Origin: Hydrogenophaga sp.
GTDB taxonomy: Bacteria; Pseudomonadota; Gammaproteobacteria; Burkholderiales; Burkholderiaceae_C
Assembly (NCBI RefSeq): GCF_011772445.1
Contig: NZ_WVZN01000025.1
Location: forward strand, 1-40,791
Reading direction: 5' to 3'
DNA: 40,791 nucleotides
Positions 16,736 to 25,171 of the stretch are shown piece by piece (the stretch's first letter is position 1; every line of letters starts with the position of its first letter). Made by a program: the position numbers and the translations under genes. The notes below the pieces were generated by a model. The model was not told the DNA's origin and ran no database searches. It saw nothing but the letters and a program-made list of their open reading frames with translations.

Positions 16736-17707
16736 ATGAACCCCCAAGAACAGCAAGCCGTCCTCACCATCGCCCTCATGGCCGCCCTGGCCGACGGCGA
16801 CAAGGCCGACACCGAGCGGGAAAGCATCCGCGGCATCGCCGAATCGCTGGGCGCCGAGGCCGGCGCCAACGGGCTGGCCAAGGTGTATCAGGATGTTCTG
16901 CTCAAGCGCGTGGACCTGGCCGCCAGCGTGGCCCGGCTCAGCGACCCGGGGCAGCGCGAGCTGGCCTACGAAATGGCGGTGTGCGTGTGCGACGCCGACG
17001 GCGCCCGTTCGCCGGCCGAGACGGCCTTCCTGGCCGATCTGAAGGCCCGCCTGAAGCCCGACGCGGCCGAGTCGGCGGCCTTCGAGAAGGTGGAGGGCGA
17101 GCTGGTGGAGGCGGCGAGCGTGGCGGTGCCCGTGGCCGTGGCTGCCACGCCCGCAACCGCCGCGCCGGCCGCCACCGAGGTGCGCGGGCCCGACGGAGCT
17201 GCGCTGGACAAGTCCATCCTCAACTATTCGCTGCTCAACGGCGCGCTGGAGCTGTTGCCGCAGTCCTGGGCCTCGATGGCGATCATTCCGCTGCAGGTGA
17301 AGATGGTCTACGAGATCGGCCAGGCGCACGGCGTGGAGCTGGACCAGGGCCACATCCGCGAGTTCATCGCGGCGGTGGGCGTGGGGCTGACCTCGCAGTA
17401 CCTCGAGCAGTTCGGCCGCAAGCTGATCGGCGGCCTGCTGGGCAAGGCGGCGGGGCGCACCATCGGCGGCGTGGGACGGGCGGCCACCGGCATGGCGTTC
17501 TCCTTTGCCACCACCTACGCCCTGGGGCAGGTGGCCAAGCGCTACTACGCCAGCGGTCGGCAGATGAGCACGGCGCTGCTCAAGCAAAGCTTCCAGGACC
17601 TGCTGGGCCCGGCCAGGCAGATGCAGGCGCAGTACCTGCCGCAGATCCAGCAGAAGGCGGCGACGCTGGACGCGGGGCAGGTGATGGCGATGGTGCGCGG
17701 GCGCTGA
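16736..17707 (+). CDS. TerB-like / DUF697-like two-domain protein
   Basis: A 323-residue protein. Residues 1-130 look like a TerB-type helical domain ([27 protein letters not shown], then a second [21 protein letters not shown] copy), with acidic metal-binding-like positions. An Ala/Val/Pro-rich linker follows (about 125-150). Residues 160-300 resemble the DUF697/YcjF-type membrane-associated domain, with a Gly-rich [26 protein letters not shown] stretch and [14 protein letters not shown]. The role is unknown; TerB domains occur in membrane-linked stress systems. A GGAG site precedes the ATG. The domain assignment is moderately certain and the function is not assigned. Confidence 0.72.
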   Translation: MNPQEQQAVLTIALMAALADGDKADTERESIRGIAESLGAEAGANGLAKVYQDVLLKRVDLAASVARLSDPGQRELAYEMAVCVCDADGARSPAETAFLADLKARLKPDAAESAAFEKVEGELVEAASVAVPVAVAATPATAAPAATEVRGPDGAALDKSILNYSLLNGALELLPQSWASMAIIPLQVKMVYEIGQAHGVELDQGHIREFIAAVGVGLTSQYLEQFGRKLIGGLLGKAAGRTIGGVGRAATGMAFSFATTYALGQVAKRYYASGRQMSTALLKQSFQDLLGPARQMQAQYLPQIQQKAATLDAGQVMAMVRGR

Positions 17708-17716
17708 GCCGCTCGC

Positions 17717-18736
17717 TCAGACGGCGGCGGGCGCGCCCTCGCGCATCACCGCCGCCGCGATGTCCAGCGAGCGCAGGCGAAGCGCCGGGTCGAACACGTC
17801 GCTGACCAGGATGAACTCGTCGGCCTCGGTCAGGTCGGCCAGGCGCTGCAGGCCGGCGCGCACCGTGTCGGGGCTGCCGATGACGGCGGCGGCCAGGAAA
17901 TCGGCGATGCCCTGGCGCTCGTGCGGCGCCAGCGAGGCCACGAAGCCCTCCACCGGCGGCGGCAGTTGCCCGCGCCGGCCGGTGAGGATGCCCAGCACCC
18001 GCTGGTAGGTGCTGCTGGCCAGGTACTCCGCCTCCTCGTCGGTGGGCGCAGCGATCAGCGGCACGCCGATGGCGGCGTAGGGCTTGTCCAGCGTGGCCGA
18101 GGGGCGGAACTCGGCGCGGTACACCTCCAGCGCCTGCAGCAGCAGGCGCGGCGCGAAGTGCGAGGCGAAGGCGAAGGGCAGGCCGCGCTGCGCCGCCAGC
18201 CGGGCCGAGAACAGGCTGGAGCCCAGCAGCCAGATCGGCACGTTCGTGTTCTGCCCCGGCACCGCCACCACGCGCTGGCCGGGCTGCACCGGGCCCAGGA
18301 AGGCGGCCAGCTCGGCCACCTCGCGCGGGAAGTCGTCTTCGGTCTCCACCCGGTCGCGGCGCAGGGCGCGCATGGTCAGGCCATCGGTGCCGGGCGCGCG
18401 GCCCAGGCCCAGGTCGATGCGGCCCGGGTACATCTCGGCCAGCGTGCCGAAGGCCTCGGCCACCACCAGCGGCGCGTGGTTGGGCAGCATGACGCCGCCC
18501 GAGCCCACGCGCATGCGCTGCGTGGCACCGGCGATGTGGCCCACCAGCACGGCCGTGGCCGAGCTGGCGATGCCGCTCATGTTGTGGTGCTCGGCCAGCC
18601 AGTAGCGCGTGAAGCCCAGGCGCTCGGCGTGCTGCGCGGTGCGGGTGGCGATGGCGATGGCCTCGGCCACGGTGCCGCCTTCGCGCACCGCGACGAGGTC
18701 GAGCATGGACAGCTTGATGTCGGCCAGGTTCGGCAT
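17717..18736 (-). CDS. LLM class flavin-dependent oxidoreductase (luciferase-like)
   Basis: A 339-residue TIM-barrel flavoenzyme of the bacterial-luciferase superfamily. It begins with the family's [13 protein letters not shown] and continues with [32 protein letters not shown] and [14 protein letters not shown], all typical of the YhbW-like monooxygenase branch. The substrate is unknown. It starts four bases after msrB ends and runs in the same direction, so they are probably cotranscribed; an oxidative-stress connection is possible but not shown. Confidence 0.9.
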   Translation of the reverse strand: MPNLADIKLSMLDLVAVREGGTVAEAIAIATRTAQHAERLGFTRYWLAEHHNMSGIASSATAVLVGHIAGATQRMRVGSGGVMLPNHAPLVVAEAFGTLAEMYPGRIDLGLGRAPGTDGLTMRALRRDRVETEDDFPREVAELAAFLGPVQPGQRVVAVPGQNTNVPIWLLGSSLFSARLAAQRGLPFAFASHFAPRLLLQALEVYRAEFRPSATLDKPYAAIGVPLIAAPTDEEAEYLASSTYQRVLGILTGRRGQLPPPVEGFVASLAPHERQGIADFLAAAVIGSPDTVRAGLQRLADLTEADEFILVSDVFDPALRLRSLDIAAAVMREGAPAAV

Positions 18737-18740
18737 GGCT

Positions 18741-19148
18741 TCAGTTCCCCTGGTGCTCGAGGGAGGCCGAGTTCATGCAGTAGCGCAGGCCGGTGGGCGC
18801 GGGGCCGTCCTCGAACACGTGGCCCAGGTGGGCGCCGCATCGGCTGCACACGACCTCGGTGCGCACCATGCCGTGGCTGCGGTCGGTGATTTCGGTGATG
18901 GCGCCCGGCACGGCCTTCCAGAAGCTGGGCCAGCCGCAGCCGGCGTCGAACTTGGTGCCGGCGTCGAACAGGTGGTTGCCGCAGCAGATGCAGTGGTAGC
19001 TGCCATCGGCCCAGATCTCTTCGTATTTGCCGGTGAAGGGGCGCTCGGTGTGGGCCTGGCGCGTGACCTCGAAGGCGCCGCGCTCGGCGCCCTTGGCGGC
19101 CAGGATCTCGCGCCACTCGGCGTCGGTTTTCTTGATGGGGAAGTCCAT
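18741..19148 (-). CDS. msrB: Peptide-methionine (R)-S-oxide reductase
   Basis: A 135-residue repair enzyme that reduces methionine-R-sulfoxide in proteins. The zinc site is visible as Cys53 and Cys56 (CICC) with Cys101 and Cys104 (CSRC). The catalytic Cys124 lies in RYCMNSAS, and CGWPSF (Cys71) is conserved. The start at 19148 is preferred over 19163 because an AAAGGA ribosome site sits six bases before it, inside the longer version. It is followed by the LLM oxidoreductase. Confidence 0.95.
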   Translation of the reverse strand: MDFPIKKTDAEWREILAAKGAERGAFEVTRQAHTERPFTGKYEEIWADGSYHCICCGNHLFDAGTKFDAGCGWPSFWKAVPGAITEITDRSHGMVRTEVVCSRCGAHLGHVFEDGPAPTGLRYCMNSASLEHQGN

Positions 19149-19200
19149 ATGCATTCCTTTCATGGGTTCAACGCTGACGCCTTACGCCTGCACGGGCCTC

Positions 19201-19286
19201 ACCCAGGGTGCCGCGGAACCGGCTTTGCCGGGCCGCAGGCGCCGCCCCCTGGAGGGGGTCGCGCGAAGCGCGGCGGGGGTGTTTCA
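19201..19286 (-). repeat. Dispersed three-hairpin repeat, copy A
   Basis: Read on the minus strand this contains, in order, a CGCGC/GCGCG hairpin, a CCCCC/GGGGG hairpin and a long stem around GCCGG/CCGGC with an AAA loop flanked by GCGG/CCGC. It starts right after the selO stop codon and lies between selO and msrB, which run in the same direction. It matches copies at 29331-29410 and 38740-38825. The rest of the 138-base gap holds only the msrB leader. Confidence 0.85.
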
Positions 19287-20777
19287 CTATGACGAGCAGG
19301 AGATCTCGATCTGCTGCGCCCAGTCGGGGGGGAAGGCGGCGAGGTCTTCCTCGCCTTCTCGTTCGTCGAAGGGCGCGGACAAAGCTTTCAGCAGGCGGTC
19401 GACTTCGCTGAAGTCGCCTTGCTGCGCGCGCTGGATGGCGATCTGCGCCAGGTGGTTGCGCAGCACGATGCGCGGGTTGACCCGGCGCATGGCGGCGGCC
19501 GTGGCGGCGGCGTCGAAGCCAGCCTGGGCGTGCAGACGCTCGCGCCAGCGCACGGCCCAGGCGTCGAAGGCCTCGCGCTGCAGGAACAGGTCGCGCACGG
19601 GCTCGATCGCACCCGCCGCCGCGTCGCACAGCCGGCGAAAGAGGATGGTGAAGTCCACCGCGTCCCTGGCCATGAGCTGCATCAGCTCTTCGGTGAGTTC
19701 GGCATCGCCCTCGCGCGTGTCGGCCAGCCCCAGCTTGGCGCCCATGCGGCGCGTGAGGGCGGCGGGGAACAGGGTCTTGTAGGGCTCCAGCGCGTCCAGC
19801 GCCTGCTGCTGGTCGTCCATCAGCGGCAGCAGGGCCTGGCCCAGGCAGAACAGGTTCCAGTAGGCCACGTTGGGCTGGCGGTGGTAGGCGTAGCGGCCGC
19901 CGTGGTCGCTGTGGTTGCAGATGTGCGCCGGGTTGAAGGCGTCCATGAACTGGAAGGGGCCGTAGTCGATGGTGAGGCCCAGCACGCTCATGTTGTCGGT
20001 GTTCATCACCCCATGGCAGAAGCCCACGGCCTGCCACTGCGCCAGCAGCTCGGCGGTGCGCGCGCTCACCGCCTCCAGCAGGCGGGCGTACGGGTTGCCG
20101 GTGCCGTCGCGGCAGGCGGGATAGAACGCGTCGATGACGAAGTCGGCCAGACGCCGCAGTTCGTCCGTGAGGCCGTTGGCGGAGAAGTGCTCGAAGTGCC
20201 CGAAGCGGATGAAGCTGGGCGCCACGCGCGTGACCACGGAGGCGGTTTCCACCGTCTCGCGGATCACCGGCTGCGGCGAGCCCGTGACGATGAGCGCGCG
20301 CGTGGTCGGGATGCCCAGGCCGTGCATGGCCTCGCTGCACAGGTACTCGCGGATGGAGCTGCGCAGCACGGCGCGGCCGTCGCCCATGCGCGAGTAGGGC
20401 GTGCGGCCCGCGCCCTTGAACTGGATCTCCATCGGCCCGGCGGGCGTGTCCAGCTCGCCCAGCAGCAGGGCGCGGCCGTCGCCGAGCTGGCCGGCCCACA
20501 CGCCGAACTGGTGCCCGCTGTACACCGTGGCCAGCGGCCTCGCGCCCTCGATCGGCAGCGAGCCGCTGAAGGCGCGCACGGCGCCGTCCTGGCGCAGGCG
20601 CTCGGGGTCCAGCCCCATCGATTGCGCCAGCGGGGCGTTCAGGCTCACCAGGTGGGGCTCGGGCAGCGGGGTGGGGGGCAGCTCGGTGAAGAAGGCCGGC
20701 CCCAGCCCGGCAAAGCGGTGGCGCCACGGCAGGGCCAGGTCCAGCGCCGCCGGCGTGGCGGTGTCGGTGTCGTTCAT
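19287..20777 (-). CDS. selO: Protein adenylyltransferase SelO (YdiU)
   Basis: A 496-residue pseudokinase-fold enzyme that transfers AMP to Ser, Thr or Tyr of target proteins and is linked to redox stress. Visible are the nucleotide-binding Lys121 (QFKGAG), the region [22 protein letters not shown], Asp261 and Asn262 in NTDNMS, and metal-binding Asp271 in IDYGPF. The spacing of the two Asp residues (ten) matches characterised SelO. The C-terminus ends ISCSS, as in many bacterial forms where cysteine replaces the selenocysteine of animal SelO. It is divergent from the REC-kinase gene. Confidence 0.95.
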   Translation of the reverse strand: MNDTDTATPAALDLALPWRHRFAGLGPAFFTELPPTPLPEPHLVSLNAPLAQSMGLDPERLRQDGAVRAFSGSLPIEGARPLATVYSGHQFGVWAGQLGDGRALLLGELDTPAGPMEIQFKGAGRTPYSRMGDGRAVLRSSIREYLCSEAMHGLGIPTTRALIVTGSPQPVIRETVETASVVTRVAPSFIRFGHFEHFSANGLTDELRRLADFVIDAFYPACRDGTGNPYARLLEAVSARTAELLAQWQAVGFCHGVMNTDNMSVLGLTIDYGPFQFMDAFNPAHICNHSDHGGRYAYHRQPNVAYWNLFCLGQALLPLMDDQQQALDALEPYKTLFPAALTRRMGAKLGLADTREGDAELTEELMQLMARDAVDFTILFRRLCDAAAGAIEPVRDLFLQREAFDAWAVRWRERLHAQAGFDAAATAAAMRRVNPRIVLRNHLAQIAIQRAQQGDFSEVDRLLKALSAPFDEREGEEDLAAFPPDWAQQIEISCSS

Positions 20778-20832
20778 GTGGGGGATTGTCCCCTGGGGGG
20801 GTATTCCGGCCTGTTTTCAGGGCCTTGACCGA

Positions 20833-20860
20833 TTGCCAGCCCCGCGGCGGACCAGATAAT
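20833..20860 (+). promoter_or_regulatory. Candidate sigma-70 promoter of the REC-kinase gene
   Basis: TTGCCA (20833-20838) and GATAAT (20855-20860) each match consensus at five of six positions and are separated by 16 bases. Transcription would begin near 20867 and give a leader of about 58 bases, which contains two direct GCGCCGG repeats (20863-20880). Confidence 0.6.
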
Positions 20861-20911
20861 GTGCGCCGGTTATGCGCCGGCCAGACGCTGGCGCCAGGGG
20901 GAATAACAACC

Positions 20912-20935
20912 ATGCACGAGAAAAATGCGCACTGA
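20912..20935 (+). other. Seven-codon open frame overlapping the REC-kinase start
   Basis: ATG at 20912 reads M-H-E-K-N-A-H and stops at 20935, overlapping the ATG of the next gene (20925) in another frame. The best ribosome site in the leader (GGGGGA at 20897-20902) is better placed for this mini-frame than for the main gene. It could couple translation by re-initiation, or be chance. Confidence 0.25.
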
Positions 20936-22088
20936 CGCCCAGGCCATCCTGTTTGTCGACGACGAAGCCGTGTCCCGCCAGTGGTTCTCGCGTTGCTTCG
21001 GCGACGAGTTCGAGATCGCCACCGCCGCCAGCGTCGAGGACGCGCTGACCATCCTCGCCGATCGCGGCGAGTCCTTCGCAGCGCTCATCACCGACTACCG
21101 CATGCCCGAGCAGGACGGCATGAAGCTGCTCAAGGTCGTGCGGCGCGAGCACCGCTACCTGGTGCGGCTGCTGGTGACGGCCTATGCCGAAAAGGACGTC
21201 GCCATCGCGGCGGTCAATCAGGGCCAGGTGCTGCGCATCCTGGAGAAACCCCTGGAGGACGAGCCCACCCGCGAGGCCCTGCGCGAGGCGCTGTCGCTCT
21301 ACCGCCACCAGGCGATGGAGCGCGCGCTCAACGAGGGGCGGGCCGCCGCGCTGCGCGAAAGCCTGGGTTTCCTGGCGCACGAACTCAACACGCCGCTGGC
21401 CACGGTGCGCGGCAGCGTGGCGGCCGTGCTCGAACGCCACCGCCCGCCCGAGCCGGGCGACCCGCCGGGCACGGTGCGCTTCGAAGGCCTGGGTCCGAAG
21501 GAACTGCTGGCCGCGCTGGAGCGCGCCGAGCGGCGCGCGCTGTATTGCCAGTCGCTGGTGGCCACCTTCGTGCAGTCGGCGCGCGACGCCTACCCGGGCG
21601 CGGCGCCCCAGACCGTGAGCGCGTCCGGCCTGCTGGGCGCGTTGCTGGACGAGTACCCGTTCGAGGACCGCGAGCGCCGCTGGGTCGAGGCGGAATTGCG
21701 GCACGACTTCCGCCTGCCCGGGCGGCGCGACCTGCTGTACCTGGTGATGTGCACGCTCACCAAGAACGCCATCCTGGCGCTGCGCGAGACCCCCTCGCCG
21801 CGCCTGCACGTGGCGGTCGACAGCGTGGCGGGGCCGGGGCAGCCGCGTGGCTTCATCCGCTTCATCGACAATGGCCCGGGCATTGCGCCCGACGTGCTGG
21901 CGCGGCTCACGCGCGAGCCGGTGACCACCCGCGCCGCCAGCGGGGGCAACGGCATGGGCCTGATGTTCTGCCAGCGCGTGATGCAGGCCGCGGGCGGGCA
22001 GATCCGCGTCAAGTCCATCCTGGGTGAGGGCACCACGGTGGAGCTGATGTTCGAGCGCGGCGTGCAGCCGGTGGACGCGGTGGCCTGA
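20925..22088 (+). CDS. Response regulator with histidine-kinase output domain (PhcR-like)
   Basis: A 387-residue cytoplasmic protein with the reverse order of a usual hybrid kinase. The receiver domain comes first (residues 5-125: Asp12, Asp13, phospho-acceptor Asp57, Thr85, Lys108). A kinase follows, with an H-box at His152 (FLAHELNTPLATVRGS), an N-box (LTKNAILAL), G1 (IDNGPGIAP) and G2 (GNGMGL). No membrane segment is present. This layout is that of PhcR of Ralstonia, the regulator in the PhcBSR quorum-sensing relay, and of related proteins; assignment is by architecture and motif feel. No partner kinase is adjacent; a CqsS/PhcS-like sensor lies at 32172-34253. Confidence 0.85.
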   Translation: MRTDAQAILFVDDEAVSRQWFSRCFGDEFEIATAASVEDALTILADRGESFAALITDYRMPEQDGMKLLKVVRREHRYLVRLLVTAYAEKDVAIAAVNQGQVLRILEKPLEDEPTREALREALSLYRHQAMERALNEGRAAALRESLGFLAHELNTPLATVRGSVAAVLERHRPPEPGDPPGTVRFEGLGPKELLAALERAERRALYCQSLVATFVQSARDAYPGAAPQTVSASGLLGALLDEYPFEDRERRWVEAELRHDFRLPGRRDLLYLVMCTLTKNAILALRETPSPRLHVAVDSVAGPGQPRGFIRFIDNGPGIAPDVLARLTREPVTTRAASGGNGMGLMFCQRVMQAAGGQIRVKSILGEGTTVELMFERGVQPVDAVA

Positions 22089-22107
22089 GCCGCGCGGGCC
22101 CGCCGGT

Positions 22108-23163
22108 TCAGTCGGCTTCGCTCACCGCCTCGGCGCCCAGCAGGCGGGCCCGGTACTGACCCGGCGACACGCCGAACCAGCGCTTGTTCGCGCGAAAGAA
22201 ATTGCTCTGGTCAGCAAAGCCGAGCAGATCGGCCACCTGCGCCAGGGCGTAGCGCGGTTCGGCCAGGTACTTGCGCGCCAGGTCGCGCCGCGCGTTGTCC
22301 AGCAGCTGCTGGAAGCTCGTGCCTTCTTCGTGCAGGCGGCGCTGCAACGTGCGGTCGGCCATGGCCAGGCCGCTGGCGATGTCCTCCCGCCGGGGCTCGC
22401 CCAGGTGCAGGCAGCGGATGATGGCCTCGCTGGCGCGCTGGCCGACGCGGGCGTTGCCCAGGTGCACCATGCGCGCTTCGATGACGCGCCGGTGCATGTC
22501 CAGGAGCGCCGGGTCACTTGAGGGCAGGCGCGTCTCCAGGTCCGCGTTGTCGAGCAGCAGGCGCGTGGCCGGTCGATCGAAACGGACCGGGCAGCCGAAG
22601 GCGCGCTGGTAGGGCTCGGCGCTCACCGGCTCGGGAAAGATGAACTCGGCGGCCAGCGCCTGCACCTCGCGCCGCGTGATCCAGCGGCACAGCATGGCCA
22701 GCGCGAGCAGGCCGTATTCCTGACGCTGGCGCGGGATCGGCTGCGTATTGCCGATGTGACCCAGCACCAGCCAGCATTGCCCCGTGCCTTGTGGCTCGAG
22801 TTCGAAGGTGGCGGCGTCGGAGATCACGGCCAGGTAGCGCGCGAAGCTCTCCAGGCCGCAACGCAGCGTGGGGCTGGCCAGCATCACGTAGGCCACCATG
22901 TCGTAGTTGACGTGGCGGGTGGCGAGCTCGCGGTCCATGCCCAGCGCCGGCTGGCCCGACCACGCCACCGCCAGACGCCACAGGCGGCTGATGTCCTCGG
23001 CATCGAAGCGGGCTTCGGGCTGCTGCAGCAAGGCGATGTCGATGCCGGCCGCCGCGAAGAGGCGCGGCACGTCCAGCCCCTGCGAGGCAAACATGTCGGC
23101 GATGCCCCGGACCCAGGTGACCGAGCTGGTCCGTTTCGCTGGGGGTTGGCGTTGTGAAGTCAC
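22108..23163 (-). CDS. AraC-family transcriptional regulator
   Basis: About 351 residues from the GTG at 23163. The N-terminal two-thirds resembles the arabinose-binding-like domain of OruR/ArgR-type AraC proteins (GLDVPRLFAAAGIDIALLQQPEARFDAEDISRLW). The C-terminal end carries two helix-turn-helices (IASGLAMADRTLQRRLHEEGTSFQQLLD, and the signature ALAQVADLLGFADQSNFFRANKRWFGVSPGQYR). Start choice is uncertain: a GTG at 23175 is also in frame, and neither has a clear ribosome site. It is divergent from the esterase gene, which it probably regulates. The 149-base gap contains an AT-rich patch near 23210-23220 that could be promoter sequence. Confidence 0.88.
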   Translation of the reverse strand: MTSQRQPPAKRTSSVTWVRGIADMFASQGLDVPRLFAAAGIDIALLQQPEARFDAEDISRLWRLAVAWSGQPALGMDRELATRHVNYDMVAYVMLASPTLRCGLESFARYLAVISDAATFELEPQGTGQCWLVLGHIGNTQPIPRQRQEYGLLALAMLCRWITRREVQALAAEFIFPEPVSAEPYQRAFGCPVRFDRPATRLLLDNADLETRLPSSDPALLDMHRRVIEARMVHLGNARVGQRASEAIIRCLHLGEPRREDIASGLAMADRTLQRRLHEEGTSFQQLLDNARRDLARKYLAEPRYALAQVADLLGFADQSNFFRANKRWFGVSPGQYRARLLGAEAVSEAD

Positions 23164-23312
23164 TGGATTGGCCACGTTGCGATAGCGGCGCGGGGCACGC
23201 CCGTTCCTAGAATTTTTTGCGAGGACGGTGTCGCCAGGCGGAGCCGGATTCAACGGGATTTCAGTGCACGGCGCAAGCTGTTGTTTACCCCGAAAACACG
23301 AGGAGACAAGAC

Positions 23313-25055
23313 ATGTTCGAAAGCACACCGGTGTCGGTGAAATGGGGCATGGCCGCGGCCTTCGCGCTGCTGGCTGCGTGCGGTGGTGGCACCACGGCCG
23401 AGCCACCGACGCCTTCTGCGCCACCCGCGCCCGAAGTCCGACAGCTCGCCCAGGGCAGCGTGCGCGGCGTCGATGCCGCCGCTATCAACGGCACCTACCA
23501 CTGGAAGGGCATTCCCTACGCCCAGCCGCCGGTGGGCGCGCGGCGCTGGAAGGCGCCGGCCGCGCCCCTGGCCTGGAGCGGCATCCGCGACGCCACCGCC
23601 TTCGGCGCCGCCTGCCTGCAGAACGGGCGCATCTATGGCCCCGGCGCCAACAACCGGCACGACGCAACCATCGGCACCACGCTGAACAACCCGGTGGGCA
23701 GCGAAGACTGCCTCACGCTCAACGTGTGGCGCCCGGCGAACGGCGGCACCGGCCTGCCGGTGATCGTCTTCGTCCACGGCGGCAGCAACATCTCGGGCTA
23801 CACGGCCGACCCGGTGTACGACGGCGCGGCCCTGGCGCGCGACACCAACACCGTGGTGGTGACGCTGAACTACCGGCTCGGCGTGCTGGGCTTCATGAAC
23901 CTGCCACAACTCAAGGGCGGCACCGACCCCGACGAGGACTCGGGCAACTTCGCGCTGCTCGACATCGTGCAGGCCCTGCGCTTCGTGCGCCAGAACGCCG
24001 CGGCTTTCGGCGGCAACGCCGACAGGCTCACGCTGATGGGCCAGTCGGCCGGTGCCATCAACGTCTGGGCGCTGATGGCCTCGCCGCTGGCCGCCGGGCT
24101 GTTCCAGCAAGCGGTGCCGCTGTCGGGTGGCATTTCCCTGGCGAGCAACCTGCCGCCCGGCACCATCCCCACGCTCAACCCCGCCTCGACCTACCTGACG
24201 CAGGCCAACGGGCTGCTCGCGCGCCTGGCCATCGCCGACGGCCTGGCCGCCGACTTGCCCGGCGCGCAGGCCTGGGTCGGCACGCAATCGGCCACGCAGA
24301 TCGCCGACTACCTGCGCGGCAAGAGCGGCGCCACGCTGCTGAGCACCTTGCTGCTGAACGGGCTCACCGGCTCGGGGCCGATTCCCGATGGCGCGGTGCT
24401 GCCCACCGACCCGATCGCCGCCATCGCGGCCGGCCACTACCACCGGGTGCCCGTGCTCGCGGGCAACACGGGCGAGGAGGGCAAGCTCTTCGCGCCCTTC
24501 CTCACATTGTTCGGCGGCCCGCCGGGCTTCCGGATCGACGACGCCACGCGCTTCAACATGATGGAAGCCTTCGACCCCGACGCGCCCACGGCGCTCACCG
24601 AGGGCGACATCCTCGACGCCGCCTACACGCCGTCGAACACGCCGGTCACCGGCTGGAGCGCGCGCGCGGCGCAGCTGTCCGCCGCCTTCATGGCGCCCAG
24701 CCGCGACAACGTGCTGAACACGCTCAAGGCCCGGCAGGCTGAGGTCTGGTATTACCGGTTCGACTGGGCGCAGCAGCCCGCGCCGTGGAACACCGTGTAC
24801 GGCGCCGCGCACGCCTTCGACCTGCCGTTCCTGTTCGGCAACTTCGGCCCTTCGCTGTTCGCCAACACCATCGGCGGCAACGCCAACCGCAGTGGCCGCC
24901 TCGCGCTGTCCGCGCACATGATGGCCACGCTCGGTGCCTTCGCGCACCACGGCAACCCCAACCACGCCGGCCTCGGCGTGAACTGGCAACCCTGGCCGGC
25001 GCAACTGCGCTTCGACGCGACGCTGACGGTGCCGCAGATCAGCGTCGTGCCCTGA
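23313..25055 (+). CDS. Lipoprotein carboxylesterase (type B)
   Basis: A 580-residue alpha/beta-hydrolase of the carboxylesterase/lipase type B family. The N-terminus is a lipoprotein signal with lipobox LAAC (lipid-attached Cys23) and a following Gly/Pro/Ala-rich linker, so it is membrane-anchored and faces the periplasm or outside. Visible are GIPYAQPPVGARRW, SEDCLTLNVW, the oxyanion-hole HGG (155-157), the nucleophile Ser245 in GQSAG, and a C-terminal AHAFDLPFLFGN segment that carries the catalytic His. Substrate is unknown, probably a hydrophobic ester. The start is set by AGGAGACAAGAC before ATG. Confidence 0.9.
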   Translation: MFESTPVSVKWGMAAAFALLAACGGGTTAEPPTPSAPPAPEVRQLAQGSVRGVDAAAINGTYHWKGIPYAQPPVGARRWKAPAAPLAWSGIRDATAFGAACLQNGRIYGPGANNRHDATIGTTLNNPVGSEDCLTLNVWRPANGGTGLPVIVFVHGGSNISGYTADPVYDGAALARDTNTVVVTLNYRLGVLGFMNLPQLKGGTDPDEDSGNFALLDIVQALRFVRQNAAAFGGNADRLTLMGQSAGAINVWALMASPLAAGLFQQAVPLSGGISLASNLPPGTIPTLNPASTYLTQANGLLARLAIADGLAADLPGAQAWVGTQSATQIADYLRGKSGATLLSTLLLNGLTGSGPIPDGAVLPTDPIAAIAAGHYHRVPVLAGNTGEEGKLFAPFLTLFGGPPGFRIDDATRFNMMEAFDPDAPTALTEGDILDAAYTPSNTPVTGWSARAAQLSAAFMAPSRDNVLNTLKARQAEVWYYRFDWAQQPAPWNTVYGAAHAFDLPFLFGNFGPSLFANTIGGNANRSGRLALSAHMMATLGAFAHHGNPNHAGLGVNWQPWPAQLRFDATLTVPQISVVP

Positions 25056-25171
25056 GCCTGTCCCGGATCGGACATGTCGGGGTTTTCTCTCGGGGAGACG
25101 CGGCTCTGCACCGCGCTTCAGCCGCTACGATGAACGCCCCATTCCCTTGCCGGTAGACAGGAGACATTCAC

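Noticed and set aside
25056..25171. Terminator and promoter between the esterase and acyl-CoA ligase genes
   Set aside because: A CCCG/CGGG pairing before a TTTT at about 25075-25086 is too weak, and the TACGAT at 25126 lacks a -35 partner; nothing firm can be claimed.
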